NCBI GenBank assembly: GCA_913019905.1
Contig: CAJVZD010000023.1
Coordinates: forward strand, 18,042-82,041
Source: an uncultured Cellvibrionales bacterium
Lineage (GTDB): Bacteria > Pseudomonadota > Gammaproteobacteria > Pseudomonadales > Dasaniaceae
DNA: 64,000 nt
Direction: 5' to 3'
Shown here: positions 58,664 through 64,000 of the stretch, one piece after another
Layout of the letters: every line of letters begins with the position of its first letter
Position numbering within the stretch: position 1 is the first letter of the stretch
Made by a program: the position numbers and the translations under genes
The notes under the pieces: generated by a model
Databases searched by the model: none
What the model was told of the DNA's origin: nothing
Seen by the model: only the letters and a program-made list of their open reading frames with translations

Positions 58664-59108
58664 AATTCATGTCCTTTGTGAAGTCCGAGTCAGTATACGT
58701 TCCTCAGAGGGGTTCTGACAAATGACTTATCGTTTGTCGCTTCTATACCACTTACCACGTTGCGGTATTTTCCTAAGAAGGAAAGACGTTACTTCTCAAA
58801 ACATTTAGGTTACTGTTTTTTTAATTTAAAATGCAATTTTTCTACTTTCATTCGAATCTGATAAAAATTCAATGATACAGCCAAAGAGCGTAATTGATGA
58901 TATCGGGAGGCCACCGAGGTGCGAGAAGCGATCGCAGCAATAAGTGTTCATCTGTCGGTTCTACCAATTTTAGAGAGCAAAGGTTTCAGTCCATCAGTAG
59001 ATATTTTCAAGAAAACCTCGTTTAAGACTTTAGGGTGTTTACTCTGTTCGCGTGTCATACTAGTGGTGGTTAATATGCCGCCCTAAGATACGTTGAATCA
59101 GAGAGCAT
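58664..59108. other. Divergent intergenic region
   Basis: About 445 bp between the starts of the nucleoside hydrolase operon and the ECF sigma gene, so both promoters should be here. The centre (58810-58870) is very AT-rich. A GTG frame of about 59 codons at 58919-59083 has a GGGAGG upstream but no family character. Confidence 0.4.
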
Positions 59109-59624
59109 ATGAAAAAGAAACGAGAACAAGCGGAAGTCATTGAACTCTATAAGGAAGCATCGCCTGAATTGCTTCGCTTACTGCATCGTCGCCTTGGCAA
59201 TCGCCAGGATGCCGAAGAGGTCGCGCAGGACGCTTTTGAGAAATTGTGCTCATTGGAAGAACGTGACGATATTCGCGATCTTCGCAACTACTTCTTCACG
59301 ATGGCCAACCGAATGGCTTTAAACGTCCTCCGACGCCGCAACACAGAGAATGACTATCTGGTAAAACAGCGACCCTTGTTAATGGACGAATCAGACTCGA
59401 TGTTCGATCCTGCGGGAATAGCACGGCGCGACGAAAAGCTAAGCTTAGTAAAGAAAGCCATTCAGGCCTTACCTCAAAAAACAGGACACATATTTTTGTT
59501 ACATCGGTTTGAAGGATACACCTATCCTGAAATCGCCAAACAGTTGGGTTTGTCAAAAAAATCCGTTGAATACCATATGAGTCGGGCTCTCGGCGCCGTC
59601 ATGAACGTTGTAAAAGGAGCATGA
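59109..59624 (+). CDS. ECF RNA polymerase sigma factor (FecI-like)
   Basis: A 171-residue ECF sigma factor. Region 2 includes LLRLLHRRLGNRQDAEEVAQDAFEKL and the -10 binding helix DLRNYFFTMANRMALNVLRRR. Region 4 includes AIQALPQKTGHIFLLHRFEGYTYPEIAKQLGLSKKSVEYHMSRAL. Length is normal for the FecI group. The stop overlaps the region of the next start, a FecR-type regulator, and a TonB receptor with an STN domain follows. These three make a cell-surface signalling set in which the sigma factor is released when the receptor binds its ligand. Confidence 0.95.
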   Translation: MKKKREQAEVIELYKEASPELLRLLHRRLGNRQDAEEVAQDAFEKLCSLEERDDIRDLRNYFFTMANRMALNVLRRRNTENDYLVKQRPLLMDESDSMFDPAGIARRDEKLSLVKKAIQALPQKTGHIFLLHRFEGYTYPEIAKQLGLSKKSVEYHMSRALGAVMNVVKGA

Positions 59625-59626
59625 TT

Positions 59627-60667
59627 ATGGAGGATACCATCTCGCAAGAAGCCGTAGATTGGTTTGTGAAACTGAGGTCTGCAGAAGTCAGTAGCGGTGA
59701 TCGCCACGCATTTGATGAGTGGCTGCGAGCTGATGAGTCACACCAGCAAGCCTTCGACGACATTGCCAGCGAATGGTCTGACCTCGATGGCCTCGACGAC
59801 TGGGCGCGAAGCGAACTGTCGCAGCTTAATCTCAACACGAATTTGGTCCGTCGTCGAAAAACGTGGTGGACTTCAGGCTTTGCCACAGCCGCAGCACTGA
59901 CACTCGCCATTCTCATATGGCCTTTAATGCAACAGGAATCAGACCTTTATCAAACGGATCGAGCTGAACGCCGCGAGATAAGCCTGGCAGATGGCTCTCG
60001 AATGCATCTGAATTCCGCGTCAACTGTCGAGGTTAGCTTCGACGCAGAAATTCGCCAGCTAGTATTGAAAAAAGGTGAAGGAGTCTTCGATGTGGAACAC
60101 GACAGTCTGAGGCCCTTTGTGGTTCTTGCGGGAAAAAATAAAGTCATCGCCCTGGGAACCCGATTTTCTGTGTATCACATTAGTGAAGAAGACATACAGG
60201 TTACGGTCCTGGATGGCAGAGTCGCGATAGTTCCCCTCGAACAATCCGTCGAAACAGCCGTAAAGCAGTTTTCCAAAAGTGTTTCTCCGGAGATAAAAAC
60301 GCCTCAAATCGAACCGCTAGACAGCCTCATTCTTGAGGCAGATCAACAAGTACGGGTGAGTGCCGCAGGCCAAATATCATCGCTTATGGAGGTGCGTGCA
60401 GCCAGTGAAGCCGCTTGGATTGAAGGAAAACTGGTATTCGACAATACCCCGTTGCGAGACGTAGTGAAGGAACTCTCGCGCTATACGCCCGGGGAGATTC
60501 TGGTTGATCAAAGTGTGCCCGATCATCCCGTGACGGGGATTATCCATATCCGTAGTTCAGAAACTATGCTGGGTTTACTATCACAAGTGGTGCCCATAAC
60601 TCCGATAAAACAATCGGCGTCTCTCACCGTTTTGCACGCGACGCCGGCATTGCGGAATCGTGGATAA
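59627..60667 (+). CDS. FecR-family anti-sigma/transmembrane regulator with DUF4880 N-domain
   Basis: A 346-residue inner-membrane regulator. The frame opens at ATG 59621, overlapping the sigma stop, but AAGGAG at 59614-59619 is correctly spaced for ATG 59627, chosen here. The cytoplasmic DUF4880 domain is EAVDWFVKLRSAEVSSGDRHAFDEWL. One transmembrane helix spans about residues 85-105 (TAAALTLAILIWPLM). The periplasmic FecR domain runs from LADGSRMHLNSASTVEVSF to ALGTRFSVYHI. A C-terminal STN-like domain is EGKLVFDNTPLRDVVKELSRY. It relays the receptor state to the sigma factor. Confidence 0.94.
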   Translation: MEDTISQEAVDWFVKLRSAEVSSGDRHAFDEWLRADESHQQAFDDIASEWSDLDGLDDWARSELSQLNLNTNLVRRRKTWWTSGFATAAALTLAILIWPLMQQESDLYQTDRAERREISLADGSRMHLNSASTVEVSFDAEIRQLVLKKGEGVFDVEHDSLRPFVVLAGKNKVIALGTRFSVYHISEEDIQVTVLDGRVAIVPLEQSVETAVKQFSKSVSPEIKTPQIEPLDSLILEADQQVRVSAAGQISSLMEVRAASEAAWIEGKLVFDNTPLRDVVKELSRYTPGEILVDQSVPDHPVTGIIHIRSSETMLGLLSQVVPITPIKQSASLTVLHATPALRNRG

Positions 60668-60673
60668 TTTTCA

Positions 60674-63256
60674 ATGGCCTTAGGGTATTCTGTGTTTCGT
60701 GTGTCTTTTCTCCTGATAGGGTTTGTCGCGGTGTGTACTGCGATAAATTCAAAATGCTATGCCGGTCCAGATCAGGCGCACAGGAGAGACAATACCCATA
60801 TGACTAATAACAAGACAAACTCAAACAATATCAATCACAATATCGATCACAATATCGATCACAATATCGATCACAACAATGCGGCGGCAGGTGTGAAGGA
60901 TATCACCCATACAAGCACCATCACTTTTAGTATTAAACCGCAAAAAATAGCCGCAGCATTAATCCAGTTTGGCGATCAAGCCAATGTATCGGTTTTAATC
61001 CAGCATCAAGCGCGTGAACTGATGACTAGCGGTTTGGTCGGTGATTATCACTACTTGGACGGACTCGATATTCTGCTCAAAGATTCGGAACTCGATTACA
61101 AAAAAACTGACGCGGGCATTGTCGTTTTCCCTAAAGCTCCGGTCGCACTAAAATCTATTCGCGGACCCGTATTGAAAAGTAAAAAGAAGTCCCTGTTCAG
61201 CAAAATTGCTGCGGTACTATCGGGAACCCTACTGGCTGGAGCAGCTATTGCAGATGACGCAAATTTGACCGCTGCGGGCGCCGGCATAAACGCCGCTTCG
61301 GAAACAAATAGAAAACTCATTGAGGAGGTTGTGGTCACCGCACTAAAAGGCGCAACAGGTACAGCTTTATCTGACACTGCAATGGGAATCAATGCGTTAG
61401 AGGGAGCCTACCTGGAAGAACTGGGTGCAACCAGTATCAATGCCATTATTGAACGCACACCAGGTGCGTCGTTATTCAAGTTAGGCCCGAGAGCCACAAC
61501 CATTCAGATCCGTGGCATCTCGGCTAGCCGGGGTGATGCTCTGGTCGGGTATTACCTCGACGATTTTGCCTACGTTAGCCTGTTAGGTGTTTCGACTCCC
61601 GAAATCATTCCCTTCGACCTAGAGCGCGTTGAAGTGCTCAAAGGCCCCCAGGGCACGCTCTATGGTGCTGGCTCAACCGGAGGAACCGTGCGCATTCTGA
61701 GCAACAAAGCAGACGTCGATGGCGGTTTTTATGGCAAACTTGATCTTGGTGCACACACGATTTCCAGTAGCGGTGACGGGACCACAATTGCCGGGATGGT
61801 GAACATTCCCATTGTCGCTGACAAACTCGCCCTAAGGCTAACAGCCCATGTTCGCGATCAAGCGGGTTGGCTAGACTACAAAAACGGACCAAAGGATTTC
61901 AACGAGGTCGACGGGGAAAATTACAAGGCTCAACTGGGCTTCACGCCAACTGAACGGCTGAGAATTGATCTTGGGTACCATAAATATGAAATTGAATCGG
62001 CACCCGTTTACTCAGACTCAAACCTGGTGTTTGCGGTACCGGATGGCATTGATCATCCTTCGACAGGGCTTATTGCCGGCATAGCTGTACCGATAGTTGC
62101 CGGTGGATTCGCCGCTCAGCTTGGTGACTTTTATCCGGTTTTTGAAGAAACGATACTCGAACAACTCGGCGCAATTTATACCCAAAACATTGCCAGCCTG
62201 ATGCCTCCGACTCCCGGCAGCGTTGCAGATTCACCAGCGGGGCCAAAGGGAACACTACCCTTCGATAAAGGCGAGTACGAACTGTATACAACAGCCCTCA
62301 CCTATGACTTTGATACCGTACAACTTTACGTAACGGCCAATAAGATCGAAGAAACATCCCTTGGGCTGGCGCAAATATCGCTGGCACGCGATGGCTACTC
62401 TGCCAAGGACCTGGAAACCTCCAACCTTGAAATACGACTGGCGTCTAAGAATGAGGGCCCGTTAAATTGGACGGCTGGATACTTTTATCTTGACCACGAA
62501 GAAACGTTTGGGCTCGGCGCTGCGATTATCCCGGTACCAGATTTTTCTCAGGCGGCTGGGTTCGTTTCGCTACCGGGAATCGGCGATTTTCCAGCGCCGG
62601 CTTTCAGCTCTCTGCAAAGCCTCTCTTTAACCACCAGCGCTATTGAATCGGAACAACAGGCCATATTCGGAGAGACTCACTATCAATTCAATGAGAATGT
62701 GGAACTGACAATGGGGCTACGTTATTTTGAAGATGAGCGCAGCGCAACGGAACTCTCTGCAGGCGTCGCCGCCATCATGGGCGGGCAAGGATTACCGAAT
62801 CCCTGGTCGGAAACTTTTGACGGTTTTACTGGCAGAATCAATCTCAAGGTAAACTGGAGTGATGATTTGATGAGCTATTTTAGCGTATCGACTGCACAGC
62901 GTTCCGGTTCGGCAAATTTTGGCGTCACCCAGGTAGCGACGTTTATTAATCGGCCAGCCGGATATCAACCTCCGCCATTTACCGATGAAGAGAATTTGAC
63001 TGCCTACGAAATTGGCGCAAAATGGTTCGTTAATGATTCTCTTTATATTGACGCGGCCATCTACTACAACGACTGGGAAGATATTATTCTCGAGCTGACC
63101 GAGCTGTATATTGATCCACAGGTAGGCGTGGTTAGCCCAGGCACGGTTCGGGAAAACGCAGGCAATGCACTCAGTTACGGGCTTGAAGCGAGCCTCAATT
63201 ACTCCCTGTCGGAATCTATCACTGTAACGGCAGGCTTGAACTTGATGGAATCCTAA
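60674..63256 (+). CDS. STN-type TonB-dependent receptor/transducer, truncated by in-frame stop
   Basis: The readable part has 860 residues. A signal peptide (10-30) is followed by a low-complexity NIDH repeat linker, the STN signalling domain (about 82-153, ITFSIKPQKIAAALIQFGDQANVS), a second signal-peptide-like segment (168-194, KSKKKSLFSKIAAVL then GAAIADD), TonB box EEVVVTA at 217-223, plug (GRERVEVLKGPQGTLYGAGSTGG region) and most of the barrel. A TAA at 63254-63256 ends the frame about 128 codons early; the same frame then runs on to a typical barrel terminus. Without the last strands the protein should not assemble. Unless the stop is read through, suppressed or a sequencing error, the receptor is inactive. 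The sigma and FecR genes upstream look intact. Confidence 0.88.
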   Translation: MALGYSVFRVSFLLIGFVAVCTAINSKCYAGPDQAHRRDNTHMTNNKTNSNNINHNIDHNIDHNIDHNNAAAGVKDITHTSTITFSIKPQKIAAALIQFGDQANVSVLIQHQARELMTSGLVGDYHYLDGLDILLKDSELDYKKTDAGIVVFPKAPVALKSIRGPVLKSKKKSLFSKIAAVLSGTLLAGAAIADDANLTAAGAGINAASETNRKLIEEVVVTALKGATGTALSDTAMGINALEGAYLEELGATSINAIIERTPGASLFKLGPRATTIQIRGISASRGDALVGYYLDDFAYVSLLGVSTPEIIPFDLERVEVLKGPQGTLYGAGSTGGTVRILSNKADVDGGFYGKLDLGAHTISSSGDGTTIAGMVNIPIVADKLALRLTAHVRDQAGWLDYKNGPKDFNEVDGENYKAQLGFTPTERLRIDLGYHKYEIESAPVYSDSNLVFAVPDGIDHPSTGLIAGIAVPIVAGGFAAQLGDFYPVFEETILEQLGAIYTQNIASLMPPTPGSVADSPAGPKGTLPFDKGEYELYTTALTYDFDTVQLYVTANKIEETSLGLAQISLARDGYSAKDLETSNLEIRLASKNEGPLNWTAGYFYLDHEETFGLGAAIIPVPDFSQAAGFVSLPGIGDFPAPAFSSLQSLSLTTSAIESEQQAIFGETHYQFNENVELTMGLRYFEDERSATELSAGVAAIMGGQGLPNPWSETFDGFTGRINLKVNWSDDLMSYFSVSTAQRSGSANFGVTQVATFINRPAGYQPPPFTDEENLTAYEIGAKWFVNDSLYIDAAIYYNDWEDIILELTELYIDPQVGVVSPGTVRENAGNALSYGLEASLNYSLSESITVTAGLNLMES
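60827..60874 (+). repeat. In-frame 12-bp tandem repeat, AATATCGATCAC x4
   Basis: Four copies of the 12-mer AATATCGATCAC, the first with one mismatch, encode N-I-N/D-H repeats in the linker before the STN domain. The unit is a multiple of 3, so copy-number change keeps the frame and alters only linker length. Confidence 0.9.
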
Positions 63257-63643
63257 TATATCGATACGCCGGAAAATTCAGGCGTGAACGATGGAGATCA
63301 AATTCAATCAGTACCCGATTGGACCGGTTTCGCCGCTATGGATTACAAAAAGCCGGTGTCATATTTCGGTGGTTCACATATCGTTGCAGGACTGTTTGCG
63401 ACTTATATGGGCGAACGCTACGCCTACGGCAGTGGCGGTGAAACGGCCAAGACTGACGGCTTTGCGCGTTTTGACGCAAGAACAGGTTTGGAGACGGAGA
63501 ATTGGAGCTTGACCCTGCATATTAAAAATCTCGGCGATTCCGATGACCGAACTTACAACACAACGGGATCGTTAGCCATTGAGCCCTACGATGCGTATAT
63601 GCAACCTCGCACCACTGAACTGTTGTTCAAATATGCATTCTAG
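63257..63643 (+). pseudogene. C-terminal barrel piece of the interrupted TonB receptor
   Basis: This 128-codon continuation is in the same frame as the receptor and directly follows its TAA. It contains typical TBDR C-terminal strands (DWTGFAAMDYKK, ATYMGERYAYG, LTLHIKNLGDSDDRTYN) and ends in FKYAF with the terminal Phe expected for BamA-dependent insertion. An internal ATG at 63284 cannot yield a functional protein by itself. It completes a 988-residue receptor, a normal length, when joined across the stop codon. Confidence 0.85.
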
Positions 63644-63651
63644 CCGTCTTC

Positions 63652-63810
63652 AGATTAGCTAGTGCCGATCCAAAAATTGTGTCGTTGCGAGCGTCAGCGC
63701 GGCAATCTCCTGCAGACCACGCCAATGCAAGTATTGATTCGCACTCTGCACCATGAGATTGCCGCGCTTCGCTCGCAAAGACGATTTTCTGGACGGGCAC
63801 CAGCTAGTAC
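63652..63810. repeat. Large imperfect palindromic repeat (BIME/MITE-like)
   Basis: The left arm, about 63652-63716, contains CGTTGCGAGCG then GCGCGGCAATCTC. The right arm, about 63745-63810, is its inverted copy with GAGATTGCCGCGC then CGCTCGCAAAGACG. The outer flanks also pair (TTAGCTAGTGCC against GGCACCAGCTAGTA). The core resembles the widespread TGCGAGCGAAGCGCGGCAATCT-type palindrome of many bacterial genomes. It follows the receptor stop by about 10 bp and could also act as a transcription terminator. Confidence 0.8.
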
Positions 63811-63879
63811 CAAAAAACTGAGTCAGGCTTTAACTTGCTGATTTATCGAGGCCTGTCCATGATAGGCTTTGCGCATTGA

Positions 63880-63921
63880 GAATTAGAATTAGAATTAGAA
63901 TTAGAATTAGAATTAGAATTA
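63880..63921. repeat. Simple sequence repeat (GAATTA)7
   Basis: Seven perfect tandem copies of the 6-mer GAATTA, ending 66 bases before an ATG at 63988. Its placement in a presumptive promoter region recalls the TGATTAT tract ahead of the other TonB receptor gene. Confidence 0.95.
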
Positions 63922-63987
63922 AACGAACAAACGATACTGAAATAGAAAAGTATCTACTTTTACATAACATCACCATAGCAGGAAACA

Positions 63988-64000
63988 ATGAAAAAAATCG
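63988..64000 (+). CDS. Start of a further gene (partial)
   Basis: ATG at 63988 with AGGAAAC immediately upstream at good spacing; only M-K-K-I is visible before the window ends. A Met followed by two Lys would suit a signal peptide. Nothing else can be said. Confidence 0.5.

Noticed and set aside
58919..59083. GTG frame of about 59 codons with a nearby GGGAGG, upstream of the sigma factor
   Set aside because: Lies in a promoter region, has no family character and rare start; not called.

Overview
The window reads as chromosomal accessory DNA of a free-living, probably marine, Gram-negative gammaproteobacterium. The basis is two TonB-dependent receptors, an ECF sigma/FecR/receptor signalling set, Na+-coupled symporters (SSS, AGCS, BASS), a TPR-sulfotransferase, a sulfatase and many alpha/beta hydrolases. 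A Cellvibrionales-like or Spongiibacter-like host is plausible, but nothing here proves it. No rRNA, tRNA, CRISPR array, phage or intact insertion sequence was seen. Three transposition-related traces are present: a RAYT-like 5' fragment near 8.35 kb, an IS6-type transposase remnant near 32.4 kb and an inverted-repeat element at 27.6-27.75 kb.

Layout. 0-4.5 kb: minus-strand cluster of M20 peptidase (cut by the window edge), amidase, dimethylargininase-like hydrolase and APC permease, which looks like uptake and breakdown of a guanidino or amide compound. 5-8.5 kb: a decayed acyl-CoA catabolic locus with an internally deleted CoA-transferase, a dienelactone hydrolase, only the C-terminal part of an acyl-CoA ligase, an intact alpha/beta hydrolase and a RAYT relic upstream. 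8.6-11.7 kb: AraC regulator divergent from a BASS transporter and a ketopantoate-reductase-like enzyme. 12.1-14.3 kb: LysR regulator divergent from a zinc alcohol dehydrogenase. 14.5-17 kb: small AT-rich genes (Crp-like, DUF1272, DUF1330, enoyl-CoA hydratase). 17.9-21.8 kb: a 1294-residue hybrid sensor kinase with a 14-repeat periplasmic propeller region. 21.9-31.9 kb: an Ntn-type amide hydrolase, an Asp/Glu-racemase-superfamily protein without the usual cysteines divergent from a TauD-type dioxygenase, a serine beta-lactamase-like hydrolase, an unknown glycine-rich protein, an alanine symporter and an orphan PhnD-like binding protein.

32.7-39.5 kb: GST, DUF1631-like protein, and two exported alpha/beta hydrolases. 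The second hydrolase is fused to a c-type cytochrome and a PQQ-dehydrogenase-type propeller. This one-chain hydrolase-cytochrome-quinoprotein is the most unusual protein in the window and recalls the separate proteins of polyvinyl-alcohol degradation. 40-52 kb: TPR-sulfotransferase, a propeller-like protein, Na+/sugar symporter, lipoprotein GH2 beta-galactosidase, TonB receptor and, divergent from it, an Asp/Asn beta-hydroxylase. A (TGATTAT)10 tract lies in the receptor's 5' region. 52-58.7 kb: CocE-type hydrolase, binding protein, and an operon of nucleoside hydrolase, cytoplasmic sulfatase and PhyH dioxygenase.

59.1-63.6 kb: ECF sigma factor, FecR and STN-type TonB receptor form a cell-surface signalling set. 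The receptor reading frame is broken by one in-frame TAA 128 codons before its natural end, and it carries a second signal-peptide-like segment after the STN domain. The window ends with a large imperfect palindrome, a (GAATTA)7 tract and the first codons of a further gene.
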